From contig NZ_CAKVGN010000005.1 of the NCBI RefSeq assembly GCF_934747485.1, forward strand, positions 1-64,000: DNA of 64,000 bases. Reading direction: 5' to 3'. Position numbers and translations under genes: made by a program. The notes under the pieces are model-generated. The model made no database searches. It had not been told where the DNA came from and saw nothing but the letters and a program-made list of their open reading frames with translations. This document shows, one piece after another, positions 17,024-24,816 of this stretch (position 1 is its first letter; each line of letters starts with the position of its first letter). This DNA is from an uncultured Brachyspira sp. (GTDB lineage: Bacteria > Spirochaetota > Brachyspiria > Brachyspirales > Brachyspiraceae).

Positions 17024-17057
17024 AAGCCTTATATTAATTTATAAGGCTTTTTTATTT
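17024..17057 (+). terminator. Terminator of the sugar-uptake operon
   Basis: A perfect AAGCCTTAT/ATAAGGCTT stem with an 8-nt loop, followed by TTTTTATTTTTTT, lies 33 bp after the last permease stop codon. Confidence 0.85.
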
Positions 17058-17134
17058 TTTTATAAAATTAATTTATGATGTGATGTATAAAAAATATAAT
17101 AAAAATTTGTATAGCATAAATTTTTTAATGATAA

Positions 17135-17482
17135 TTAATTTTTAGTTTTAAAAAATGAGTTATATTTGTCTTTTTCTTTCATTATCATATTTGATAAAAA
17201 TGTGCTATTTGAATATTCGTAATATTGCTTATTGGGTTTGTACTCAAAGTCAAAATAATTTTTTGATATTAAAGAAGAGTTATAATAAATACTTGATGTA
17301 ATATTATTTTGATAAAGAAATAAATCGTTATATATGTTTTTAAAATAGCTTTGAAAATAGTTATTAAAATATAAATTATTATTAAAATTATTTGTATAAT
17401 AGTTATTTAAAGGAAAAAAGAAATTATTATATGAATATAATGTAATACTATAAAATATAAGTATTAATAAAAATTTCTTCAT
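17135..17482 (-). CDS. Small secreted Asn/Tyr/Phe-rich protein, unknown
   Basis: A 115-residue protein on the opposite strand to its neighbours. It opens with a plausible signal peptide (MKKFLLILIFYSITLYSY), and the mature part is extraordinarily rich in Asn, Tyr and Phe (NNYYTNNFNNNLYFNNYFQ). That composition can arise by chance in AT-rich DNA, so the reading frame is only moderately secure. The signal peptide and single long frame support a real gene. There is no recognisable family. It lies between the sugar operon and the displaced tail-chaperone gene. Confidence 0.4.
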   Translation of the reverse strand: MKKFLLILIFYSITLYSYNNFFFPLNNYYTNNFNNNLYFNNYFQSYFKNIYNDLFLYQNNITSSIYYNSSLISKNYFDFEYKPNKQYYEYSNSTFLSNMIMKEKDKYNSFFKTKN

Positions 17483-17541
17483 ACTTACTTATAATGATAT
17501 CATAAATTTACAGTTTGTCAAAATTTAATTTTTTCATTATT

Positions 17542-17646
17542 TGTGGGGACTAGCCCCCTGCGAAGCGTGCCAGTATGGTACACACCCCACTTCTTTTGCG
17601 ACCGCAGGAAGTGCCTTCGGTATTGCCACAAAGAAGCAAAAGGCTA
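17542..17646. repeat. GC-rich hairpin mosaic cassette upstream of the chaperone gene
   Basis: GGGGACTAGCCCCC, a CGAAGCGTGCC module, CCCCACTTCTTTTG, a CGACCGCAGGAAGTGCCTTCGG module and AAAGAAGCAAAAGG appear in order. This is the reverse orientation of the cassette at 6787-6873, with an extra inserted module splitting the CTTCTTTT/AAAGAAG arms. Confidence 0.8.
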
Positions 17647-17717
17647 TTTTTTAATTTAAATATATAGTTTATTTTATATTCAAATATATTTTATTATTTA
17701 TAAAAGGAGTATATTAA

Positions 17718-18077
17718 ATGCAAAAAAATATTTTTAAATGCAAAGAGTTTTTTAATAGATACATTGTAGAGGAAACGGTTTATAAAGAGGCTGATAATGA
17801 TGAGTTTATGCCAGTTAAAATATATAGCCGTTCTACTTTGGGAAGTAAGTTTAATGATGAAGACATTATAAGCATTAACAGACCAACTTTTAGAGAGAAT
17901 CTTGATTATGTAAAGGCTAAAGAAAACAATAACACAGAAGATGATATATTTGTTTGGCTTGATGTGAGGATTAATGATGAGTTAGCTACAAGCTTACTTG
18001 ATAAATGGAGCACAAAAGATATTAATGAGTTTGCACAGGTGATAAAAAGTTTTTTGTTAGAGAGGCGAGCTTTATAA
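17718..18077 (+). CDS. Tail assembly chaperone, short form (lambda G-like)
   Basis: A 119-residue protein after AAAGGAGTATATTAA. It is charged and mixed alpha/beta with a helical end (STKDINEFAQVIKSFLLERR). On its own it has no family motif visible by eye, but the gene organisation is diagnostic. Near its 3' end lies a TTTTTTG heptamer in the 0-frame register T TTT TTG. The -1 frame is open from 18029, across the stop of this gene, to 18343. This is the G/GT arrangement of siphovirus tail assembly chaperones, in which a small fraction of ribosomes make a longer fusion that guides the tape measure. In phages it follows the major tail protein; here it is separated from it by the sugar cassette, and no tape-measure gene follows. 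Confidence 0.7.
   Translation: MQKNIFKCKEFFNRYIVEETVYKEADNDEFMPVKIYSRSTLGSKFNDEDIISINRPTFRENLDYVKAKENNNTEDDIFVWLDVRINDELATSLLDKWSTKDINEFAQVIKSFLLERRAL
18050..18056 (+). promoter_or_regulatory. Putative -1 ribosomal frameshift slippery site
   Basis: The heptamer TTTTTTG is read in frame 0 as agT TTT TTG, fulfilling the X XXY YYZ rule. After slippage both tRNAs re-pair on TTT TTT, and reading continues with GTT at 18056-18058 in the -1 frame. Only six sense codons remain in frame 0 after the site, a spacing typical of tail chaperone genes. No clear downstream stem-loop or upstream Shine-Dalgarno stimulator was found by eye. Confidence 0.65.
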
Positions 18078-18343
18078 AGATAACTTCTATAGAGCAAGCC
18101 GAAATTAATAATTTGGTTACTTATGCTTTTAATAATAGAGATATAAAGAATAATGATTTTTGTTATTTGGAAGACGGAATTTTGAGTTTATATACTGCTT
18201 TTAATTTTTGGGGAAAGATAATAGCTGAGGCTTGGTATCAGATAATAAGCGGCAGGTATGTTTTAACTAAGTATGATGAAGATGATTATTTGAGGCTTGG
18301 GCTTAATTATGCTATTTATAAGTTTAGAAGTTTAATAAAATAG
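18056..18343 (+). CDS. Tail assembly chaperone, frameshift extension (lambda T-like)
   Basis: This is the 95-codon -1 frame extension read after slippage. Joined to the first 113 residues of the short form it gives a 208-residue GT-like protein. The extension reads VREASFIKITSIEQAE and continues with an aromatic-rich domain (YTAFNFWGKIIAEAW). Independent translation from a TTG at 18113 is conceivable, but it has no ribosome site. Coding character upstream of that TTG in the same frame, back to the slippery site, favours the fusion. The next gene is an unrelated oxidoreductase, so the rest of the tail genes must lie elsewhere. Confidence 0.62.
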   Translation, partial: VREASFIKITSIEQAEINNLVTYAFNNRDIKNNDFCYLEDGILSLYTAFNFWGKIIAEAWYQIISGRYVLTKYDEDDYLRLGLNYAIYKFRSLIK

Positions 18344-18423
18344 TAAAAAAATAGTATTGACATTAACAAAATATTATGTAAACTTTAATACTATATATAA
18401 AAAATTATGCAGGAATTAAAGTT

Positions 18424-19422
18424 ATGATAAATGTTAGTTTTAAAGATTTAAAAGAAGCTGTAATAAAAAAATTAAGATTAGCAGATGTTAATGAGGGTGA
18501 TGCGGAAATTGTTGCTGATGTTTTATGTTATGCGGATGTGAGGGGTATTCACTCCCATGGAGTTATAAGGCTTGAGCATTATATAAACAGAATAAAATCT
18601 GGAGGAATAAATTTAAAATCAAATTTTAATATAGAAGCAAAAAAGCCTTCATTTGCATTAATGGATGCAGATGGAGGTTTTGGACATATTGCTATGAAAA
18701 GAGCTACAGAGTGGGCAATAGAAACGTCAGACAAACAAGGTATTGCTGTAATAGGTATAAAGAATAACAGTCATTGCGGTTCTTTAGGTTATTATAATAA
18801 AATGGCTATAGATAGCAAGAAAGTATCTTTAATAATGGTTAATACAGACCCTTGCGTAATACCTTATGGAGGAAAGAGTTGTTTTTTTGGAACTAACCCT
18901 ATAAGTTATGGTTTTCCTGCTACGAAAGATTTTTTACTTGGGGATATGGCCACTAGTGAAGTTTCGCTTGGCAGAATATTTACAGCACGTGATAACAATG
19001 AAACTATACCAAATAATTGGGGAGTTGATGAGAATGGCAATCCTACAGATGACCCTAAAAAAATAAAATATGTTGTACCTTTTGGCGGAGCTAAGGGGTA
19101 TGTTATTATGACTATGATAGAGGCTTTTACTGGTCTTTTGATTGGAAATGTTTATTGTAATAACTTAGTTAAGATGTATGGAGATATGGATAAAAAAAGA
19201 GATTTGTCAACATTTATGCTTGTAGTTGATCCTTTTGTGTATAATGAAGATTATTTGGATACTGTTCAATCATTTATAGATGATATAAGAAAAGAGCCTC
19301 CATTAGATAAGAATAAGCCTATAACAATACCGGGCGAGAGAAAAGAAGCTTGTTATAGAGATTACTTAAAAAACGGCATACCATTATCTGAGAAAGTTTA
19401 TAAATATGTTTTTGGAGATTGA
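18424..19422 (+). CDS. Ldh_2-family malate/L-lactate/ureidoglycolate-type dehydrogenase
   Basis: A 332-residue NAD(P)-dependent oxidoreductase of the Ldh_2 (MdhM/YlbC/AllD/YiaK) family, distinct from classical LDH. Diagnostic parts are ADVRGIHSHGVIRL (residue about 40), GIAVIGIKNNSHCGSLGYY, PYGGKSCFFGTNPISYGFPA and the GGAKGYVIMTMIEAFTGLL block. Family members reduce 2-oxoacids or oxidise 2-hydroxyacids, and substrate cannot be told from sequence. It is a single gene with no operon partners, immediately after the tail-chaperone extension. Its stop is followed at once by a roughly 110-bp direct repeat. AGGAA precedes the ATG. Confidence 0.85.
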   Translation: MINVSFKDLKEAVIKKLRLADVNEGDAEIVADVLCYADVRGIHSHGVIRLEHYINRIKSGGINLKSNFNIEAKKPSFALMDADGGFGHIAMKRATEWAIETSDKQGIAVIGIKNNSHCGSLGYYNKMAIDSKKVSLIMVNTDPCVIPYGGKSCFFGTNPISYGFPATKDFLLGDMATSEVSLGRIFTARDNNETIPNNWGVDENGNPTDDPKKIKYVVPFGGAKGYVIMTMIEAFTGLLIGNVYCNNLVKMYGDMDKKRDLSTFMLVVDPFVYNEDYLDTVQSFIDDIRKEPPLDKNKPITIPGERKEACYRDYLKNGIPLSEKVYKYVFGD

Positions 19423-19429
19423 CTCTAGA

Positions 19430-19540
19430 AATTTAATTGTATATTAAAAGACATTCCCCCGCACGTCTAAGAAGTTATAATTAAAGCATAGCATTATCGT
19501 GCGGCAAGGTGGTACAGCTCGTACGCGGGAAAAAGAACAA
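19430..19540. repeat. Direct repeat (about 110 bp), copy A
   Basis: AATTTAATTGTAT, then CCCCCGCACGT, a 30-nt AT-rich part, CGTGCGG, CAAGGTGGTACAGCTCGTACG and GCGGGAAAAAG. CCGCACG and CGTGCGG form a stem. Nearly the whole unit recurs at 19755-19863 with a handful of substitutions. The gene-free interval 19423-19872 consists of these two copies around a hairpin cassette. Confidence 0.85.
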
Positions 19541-19614
19541 TAAAAAAATTGATAAAATTAATGTATTCTAAATATTTTTTAAGTTCATAATTTTTTTTAA
19601 AATTCTATTATATT

Positions 19615-19680
19615 CGGGGGCTAGCCCCCGTACCCCCACTTCTTTTGGTGGCCCAAAGAAGCAAAAAGACTGCATTTTTT
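19615..19680. repeat. GC-rich hairpin cassette between the direct repeats
   Basis: CGGGGGCTAGCCCCCG is an uninterrupted 16-bp palindrome. It is followed by CCCCCACTTCTTTT / AAAGAAGCAAAAAG arms around GGTGGCCC. It is the same module set as 52509-52570, in opposite orientation. Confidence 0.85.
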
Positions 19681-19754
19681 AGCTCAGATTTAGGTATTAC
19701 TTTTATTTATTTAATATATACCAAAAATTTTTAATTCTTTTATTTATTTGTTAT

Positions 19755-19863
19755 AATTTAATTGTATAAAAGTATTCCCCCGCACGTGTAAGAAGTTATA
19801 ATTAAAGCATAGCATTACCGTGCGGCAAGGTGGTACAGCTCGTACGCGGGAAAAAGTTGAACA
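19755..19863. repeat. Direct repeat (about 110 bp), copy B
   Basis: Second copy of the unit at 19430-19540. It differs by a shortened spacer after AATTTAATTGTAT, CACGTG for CACGTC, TACCGTG for TATCGTG and a changed end (AAAAAGTTGAACAA). It ends 10 bp before the purN stop codon. Confidence 0.85.
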
Positions 19864-19872
19864 AAAAAACAA

Positions 19873-20439
19873 TTATTTCTCAGAAGCTAATTTTATAACG
19901 GTTGCTGGGAGTATTTTATGTTCTTCTACCAATACTCTTTTTTGAAGTATCTCAGGAGTATCATCTTCTAATACATTCACTTTATTTTGCATTATGATGT
20001 CGCCTCCGTCTACCATGTCTGTTACATAATGCACTGTGCATCCGGATTCTTTCTCTTTGTTTTTTATAACTGCTTCATGAACTTTTATTCCATACATTCC
20101 CTTGCCGCCATATTTTGGCAAAAGTGATGGGTGAATATTTATTATCTTATTTTCCCATTTAGATATAAAATTACTGTCTACTATAGATAAATAACCAGCA
20201 AGAACTATCAAATCAATATCATATTTTTTAAGTTCTTCATCTATTTTTTGTGATAACTTTTCTTTATATTCTTTTCTGTCTATTAAAACGGCATCTATAT
20301 TTGCATTTTTAGCAATATTTAGCCCTCCGCAATCTCTATCAGCAATTACTACATTTATTTTATAATACTCTTTTTGATTATCTATTAATGACTTTAAATT
20401 GCTTCCGCCTCCAGAAATCAATACTGCTATATTAAACAT
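19873..20439 (-). CDS. purN: Phosphoribosylglycinamide formyltransferase
   Basis: A 188-residue enzyme that transfers a formyl group from 10-formyl-THF to GAR, step 3 of purine synthesis. Visible motifs: ISGGGSNLKSLI for phosphate binding, NIHPSLLPKYGGKGMYG with the catalytic Asn-His, and HYVTDMVDGGDIIMQ with the catalytic Asp. Length is normal for the family. It overlaps the end of purM by 13 bp, so the two are translationally coupled. Purine genes in this window are otherwise scattered (purE, purL), and no purD/H/F is present here. Confidence 0.93.
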   Translation of the reverse strand: MFNIAVLISGGGSNLKSLIDNQKEYYKINVVIADRDCGGLNIAKNANIDAVLIDRKEYKEKLSQKIDEELKKYDIDLIVLAGYLSIVDSNFISKWENKIINIHPSLLPKYGGKGMYGIKVHEAVIKNKEKESGCTVHYVTDMVDGGDIIMQNKVNVLEDDTPEILQKRVLVEEHKILPATVIKLASEK

Positions 20440-21437
20440 ATTCCGTTACCGTCTCCATTATTTTTTTCTATGTGTCCAATTTCATAAACAGTTTCTTTCA
20501 TTTCTTTTAATTCATTTATAATACTGTCTTTTTCATTCTTATCAACAATAATTACAAAACCAATACCCATATTAAAAGTATTATACATCTCTTCTTCTTT
20601 TATGTTTCCAAGATACTGAATATACTTAAATATTTCAGCTGTATTAAAACTATTTTTATTTATTACAGCCTTATAATCTTTTTTGAAAGCTCTTGGAACA
20701 TTTTCTATTAATCCTCCCCCTGTAATATGAGCCATACCTTTAATATTATATTTTTCTAATAATTTTAGTATAGATTTAACATATATTCTTGTGGGAGTAA
20801 GAAGCACTTCTCCAATTTTTTTGTCTTCAAATGTAGCATTATAATCTCTTACCAATTTTCTTATAAGAGAAAAACCATTACTGTGAAAACCAGAAGAAGC
20901 TATACCTAATATAACATCATCTTCTTTAACTTTACTTCCGTCTATAATATTGTCTTTTTCAACAACCCCCACACAAAAACCAGCAATATCATAGTCTCCT
21001 TCTTTGTAAAAACCTGGCATCTCAGCAGTTTCTCCTCCAATCAAAGCAGCACCAGCCTCATAACATCCATCTGCTATTCCTTTTACTATTAGAGCAGCAG
21101 TTTCACTGTTAAGTTTTCCGCATGCAAGATAATCTAAAAAGAAAATAGGTTTAGCCCCATGACAAAGCACATCATTAACACACATAGCCACAGCATCAAT
21201 TCCAACAGTATCATATTTTTTTATAGTTAAAGCAATTTCTAATTTAGTGCCAACGCCATCTGTTCCAGATACCAAAACAGGGTTATTGTATTTACCAAGT
21301 TCATACATAGCTCCAAAACTTCCAATATTGTTTAATACATTATTATTCATAGTTTTAGCAACTACTTCTTTCATAAGAGATACAGCTTTGTAGCCTTCTT
21401 CTCTGCTTACACCGCTTTCTTCATAAGAAACAGACAT
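20427..21437 (-). CDS. purM: Phosphoribosylformylglycinamidine cyclo-ligase (AIR synthetase)
   Basis: A 336-residue PurM. It converts FGAM to AIR with ATP, step 5 of purine synthesis. Characteristic elements are YEESGVSREEGYKAV at the N terminus, VSGTDGVGTKLEIAL, MCVNDVLCHGAKPIFFLDY, GGETAEMPGFY and HITGGGLIENVPR. The ATG follows AAGGAATAATTTT. It is first of a purM-purN pair, an uncommon but recurrent coupling of steps 5 and 3. No purine riboswitch was recognised in the 230 bp upstream. Confidence 0.95.
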   Translation of the reverse strand: MSVSYEESGVSREEGYKAVSLMKEVVAKTMNNNVLNNIGSFGAMYELGKYNNPVLVSGTDGVGTKLEIALTIKKYDTVGIDAVAMCVNDVLCHGAKPIFFLDYLACGKLNSETAALIVKGIADGCYEAGAALIGGETAEMPGFYKEGDYDIAGFCVGVVEKDNIIDGSKVKEDDVILGIASSGFHSNGFSLIRKLVRDYNATFEDKKIGEVLLTPTRIYVKSILKLLEKYNIKGMAHITGGGLIENVPRAFKKDYKAVINKNSFNTAEIFKYIQYLGNIKEEEMYNTFNMGIGFVIIVDKNEKDSIINELKEMKETVYEIGHIEKNNGDGNGICLI

Positions 21438-21618
21438 AAAATTATTCCTTTATATATGGGAGTTAAGATGCTTTTAAGTATAACAAAAAATATTTATAGT
21501 ACAAGTATAATTTTTTAAATTAATACAATTTTACTATATTAAAAATCAACTTTTACTAATTATAAATAGCTTCTCTAACTAAAAAATTATATAATACAAT
21601 TATTTTTAAGTATATATA

Positions 21619-21648
21619 AAAAAAGAGAGACTATTATTAGCCTCTCTC
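21619..21648 (-). terminator. Terminator of the envelope protein gene
   Basis: On the minus strand, AGAGAGGCTA pairs with TAGTCTCTCT (one G-T/mismatch position) around a short loop and is followed by a run of T. It lies 22 bp beyond the stop codon of the 21670-22563 gene. Confidence 0.75.
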
Positions 21649-21669
21649 AAATATTATAAATTATTAATA

Positions 21670-22563
21670 TCACTGATTATTTTCAGCAGCAGCCTGTTGG
21701 TTATTATTGTTGTTTTTATTTAATTTTTTTATTTCAGGTGGTATTCCAACAGGAACATCAGCTATATCATTTACATCTTCATAAATTTTGTTTTGGAATC
21801 TATAATAGATAGGTCTCATTCTATAGTTATCAACATAAGAAGCAACGAAGTTAATATTTTTCATAGCATATTTAGCATAGAATACAGATAAAGAAGTATC
21901 AGCTTGTTTATTGATATAATTTCCATAATACATAGAAGCAAAATCATCTAAAGTTTTTATAAGGCTGTTATTAAATCCGCCGTATTTTGTTTTAAATCCA
22001 TCTAAAGTTCTGTTGAATAAACCTGAAGACATAACAAATCCGGGATTTGCATATTCATTATCAGGGTTTCTTTGCTTATATTGTTCTAAAGCACCATCTC
22101 CTTGATATAAAGAACTTACAGCAAATAATTTATCATTATGGAAGAAGAATTTATAAACCCATTTAGTGTTTTTTCCTGCTAAAGTGCTGTCATCAGATAA
22201 ATTTTCAGCAGTTATAGTCATACATTTAAACTCATCATCTAATGTGTAATTAAAATATAAAAGGCTTAAATCTCTCTTAAATAAATCAGCCATATCATTA
22301 GTAGTAAATTTTATATTAACCCATTTTAAAGTTTGAGGATTATACCAAGCTAAATCAGGATCAGGATATGAAGATATATAAAAAGTACCACTTACAGCCT
22401 GTCCTTCTGCTGTTATAAAACTATTAGACATAAGTATTTGATTTACTTCATCAGGAGATACGCCGTAAGGCACTACATCATTAAACATATAAGGTATAGT
22501 TTCATAACCATAAAGGGCAATACTCATAGATATGAACAAAAATATTGCTAGCAATTTTTTCAT
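21670..22563 (-). CDS. Conserved-looking exported protein, unknown function
   Basis: A 297-residue protein with a signal peptide (MKKLLAIFLFISMSIALYG, probable cleavage after Ala/Gly near residue 18). A TTG start five codons earlier would sit on the GGAG ribosome site, so ATG 22563 is chosen. The mature part is beta-rich with many aromatic residues and a central NRTLDGFKTKYGGFN segment. The C terminus is a polar Asn/Gln tract. No lipobox or membrane anchor is present, so it is periplasmic or outer-surface. It stands alone with its own terminator. I do not recognise the family; the overall style resembles spirochaete envelope proteins. Confidence 0.6.
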   Translation of the reverse strand: MKKLLAIFLFISMSIALYGYETIPYMFNDVVPYGVSPDEVNQILMSNSFITAEGQAVSGTFYISSYPDPDLAWYNPQTLKWVNIKFTTNDMADLFKRDLSLLYFNYTLDDEFKCMTITAENLSDDSTLAGKNTKWVYKFFFHNDKLFAVSSLYQGDGALEQYKQRNPDNEYANPGFVMSSGLFNRTLDGFKTKYGGFNNSLIKTLDDFASMYYGNYINKQADTSLSVFYAKYAMKNINFVASYVDNYRMRPIYYRFQNKIYEDVNDIADVPVGIPPEIKKLNKNNNNNQQAAAENNQ

Positions 22564-22689
22564 TTTTTCATTCTCCAAATTTTTATTATTGTAGTTTATT
22601 ATACTATATTGAAGAATTAAATCAAATAAGTTATGTTTACTTTATTGCTGTTTTTAAATTTATTTATAGAAAATAAATCACATTAATTG

Positions 22690-23727
22690 CTATTTTTTTA
22701 AATCTTTATGATTTAATGCAGTAAAAGATTTCTTATCAATTTTTAATTTTTTTCCAACAACTTTATCATAATCTTTAGCAGGTATTCCCACACATGGTCT
22801 TAAAGTTACTAAATCTTTTTCTGTTATCACTTCATTTTTAAGCATGCTATGATTAAGATATATACCCCTCTTAGCATAAACAAGCTCTTTATTCTCTTGT
22901 TTACTCATTTTCTTCTCGGTCTTTAAAGCATCATTTCCGCCAAGCATTTTATTGGTATCTTTTAATTTAGAAATCATCTCTTTCATGGAATTGGTATCCA
23001 AACTTATTATATGGTCGCCTGATTTTTTTTCCGGAGTAATTGTAAAATGCTTTTCTATGATTTTAGCTCCAAGAGTATATGCTATAATAGGAGCATCTAT
23101 ACCTATAGTATGGTCAGAATAGCCTATAATATTTTTTTTGAAAAGTTTATTCATAACAACTATTCTATTTAACCTCGCATTCTCTAAAGGCGTAGGATAT
23201 TCAACAGAACAATGAAGCAAAGCCACCTCATTATTTTTTAAAATATTTAATGCATTTTTTATATCTTTATTTGTGGCCAAACCAGTAGAAAGTATCACAG
23301 GTTTTTTAGTAGAAGCAATTTTTCTTAGAAGAGGAATATTATCTATATCACAAGAAGCTATTTTGTATATAGGAACATATTTATTCATATCATCTACAGC
23401 CTCAACAGAAAAAGGAGTGCTCATTAAAATGATTTTATTTTTATTGGCCTCTTTATATAGAGTTTCATACCATTCTTTTTTTAATACTATATCATCAACA
23501 TTATCTAATGCATTTTCCGGCATTTTAAGTATTTTAGTATATTCTTTTTGTGCAAATAGAGTTTTTGAAGTAAAGCTTTGAAATTTTACAGCATTAGCTC
23601 CAGCTTTAGAAGCCTCTCTAATTAATTTAAGAGCATCATCTATAGAACCTTCATGATTAGAACCTGATTCTGCGATTACAAAGAAATTATTTTTTTTAAT
23701 TAAGTCTTTCAATTTAAGGTTTGCCAT
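22690..23727 (-). CDS. neuB: N-acylneuraminate/legionaminate/pseudaminate synthase
   Basis: A 345-residue NeuB-family enzyme, which condenses PEP with an N-acyl-hexosamine to a nonulosonic acid. The TIM-barrel part shows VIAESGSNHEGSIDDAL, GANAVKFQSFTSKTLF, LMSTPFSVEAVD, ILSTGLATNKDI, HCSVEYPTPLENARL, GYSDHTIG and EKHFTI. The C-terminal 60 residues form the SAF 'antifreeze' domain (AKRGIYLNHSML through ITEKDLVTLRPCVGI). ATG 23727 is preferred to an upstream TTG. No CMP-transferase or epimerase gene is adjacent, so it is an orphan. In spirochaetes such sugars may decorate flagellin or lipo-oligosaccharide; which nonulosonate is made cannot be told. Confidence 0.85.
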   Translation of the reverse strand: MANLKLKDLIKKNNFFVIAESGSNHEGSIDDALKLIREASKAGANAVKFQSFTSKTLFAQKEYTKILKMPENALDNVDDIVLKKEWYETLYKEANKNKIILMSTPFSVEAVDDMNKYVPIYKIASCDIDNIPLLRKIASTKKPVILSTGLATNKDIKNALNILKNNEVALLHCSVEYPTPLENARLNRIVVMNKLFKKNIIGYSDHTIGIDAPIIAYTLGAKIIEKHFTITPEKKSGDHIISLDTNSMKEMISKLKDTNKMLGGNDALKTEKKMSKQENKELVYAKRGIYLNHSMLKNEVITEKDLVTLRPCVGIPAKDYDKVVGKKLKIDKKSFTALNHKDLKK

Positions 23728-23819
23728 AATAGTGTATCCCAAGAATATATTATAAATTAATTATCGAAAAGAAAAATTGATTTATTAATATAAAAAAGAA
23801 GGTGGGTTAAAAAAAAATG

Positions 23820-23892
23820 AGCTGGTGATGGGACTTGAACCCGCAACCGGCTGATTACAAATCAGCTGCTCTGCCAATTGAGCTACACCAGC
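23820..23892 (-). tRNA. tRNA-Thr (anticodon TGT)
   Basis: Reading the minus strand, acceptor arm GCTGGTG pairs with CACCAGC. The D-arm is AGCTCAATTGGCAGAGCA, the anticodon stem CTGAT/ATCAG encloses TTTGTAA (anticodon TGT), and the T-arm carries GGTTCAAGTCC. CCA is not encoded. It lies alone in the 430-bp gap between neuB and the lipoprotein gene. Confidence 0.95.
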
Positions 23893-24078
23893 GAAATGAT
23901 TTCACCATTATACTATATAATAAAAAAAATGCAATAGCTGTTTGAAAAACATTTAATATTTTTAACAATTTATAACTTAATTAATTTTACTTTTTTATCT
24001 TTAAACAATTTATAATAATAGTAGATTTTAGTATTATTATAAATTTTATTGTATGCATTCTATAATAATTAAAATAGC

Positions 24079-24106
24079 TTGACTTTTTAATTATTTAAGC
24101 GATAAT
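24079..24106 (+). promoter_or_regulatory. Promoter of the lipoprotein/LysM gene pair
   Basis: TTGACT at 24079-24084 and GATAAT at 24101-24106 with a 16-bp spacer lie about 65 bp upstream of the 24173 start. It is the best promoter match in this gap. Confidence 0.55.
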
Positions 24107-24172
24107 GTTGTTAACATATTATTTTTTATATATTTTTTTACATAATTAAAAAATAGGAGGAATTGTATTAAT

Positions 24173-24793
24173 ATGAGTTTAAATGGGAAAAAAGCTCTAA
24201 TAATAGCATTATCTTTCTTTGTTATGTCTTGCGGAGGTCTTCCTACAAAAGATTATGAGAGAGTTACTGCTTTAAGAGAAACTGTAAACAAGTATACCGA
24301 AATTAAAACTTTTGCTCAAAATGATTATGATATTGCTGAGAAAGGCTATGCAGAAGCTGATATCATTATGAAGGCAGAAAATAAAGATGAGGCAGAGAAG
24401 GCTAAAGAATTACTTCTTACAGCTGAAACTAATTATAATTTAGTTTTAGATAAAGGTTTGCCGCCTTATTCTGAGATACTGAAAAAACAAACTGATGAAA
24501 ATTATACTAATGCTAGTCAAATTAAAGCTAATGTTATGTATGGTGAAGAATATGCTCAGGCTGAAACAATATACAATGAAGCAAACGCTATGTATACTGC
24601 TGAAACTAAAGATTATAGAGTATTAGTAGATAAACTTTATACAGCAAAAGAAGCTTATTTAGCTTTATATAATAAAACAAAAGAACAATTTGATAAAAGT
24701 GATGAAGCTTTAACTAAAGTAAAAGAGCGTTTAGCTGAACTTGAAGCTATGGTAAAAGAGCTTGAAACTTTAGAGCAAGAGCAACAAAGCTAA
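24173..24793 (+). CDS. Coiled-coil lipoprotein, unknown
   Basis: A 206-residue lipoprotein: signal ALIIALSFFVMSCGG with Cys near residue 21, then an almost wholly alpha-helical body rich in Ala, Glu and Lys with TPR-like spacing (AEKGYAEADIIMKAENKDEAEKAKE is representative). It ends in a Glu/Gln-rich coiled coil. The start follows AGGAGG. It is 23 bp upstream of a LysM-domain helical protein and both probably act in the periplasm as a pair at the cell wall or outer membrane. No enzymatic motif is seen. Confidence 0.75.
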   Translation: MSLNGKKALIIALSFFVMSCGGLPTKDYERVTALRETVNKYTEIKTFAQNDYDIAEKGYAEADIIMKAENKDEAEKAKELLLTAETNYNLVLDKGLPPYSEILKKQTDENYTNASQIKANVMYGEEYAQAETIYNEANAMYTAETKDYRVLVDKLYTAKEAYLALYNKTKEQFDKSDEALTKVKERLAELEAMVKELETLEQEQQS

Positions 24794-24816
24794 TATTATA
24801 AGGAGTATAAAATAAA

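Noticed and set aside
19500..19530. AAGGTGGTACAGC resembles the T-box riboswitch core (AGGGTGGNACCGCG)
   Set aside because: No tRNA-synthetase or amino-acid gene follows, the exact CCGCG part is absent, the sequence occurs twice in a repeat, and the ending GCGGGAAAAAG is shared with the hairpin cassettes.
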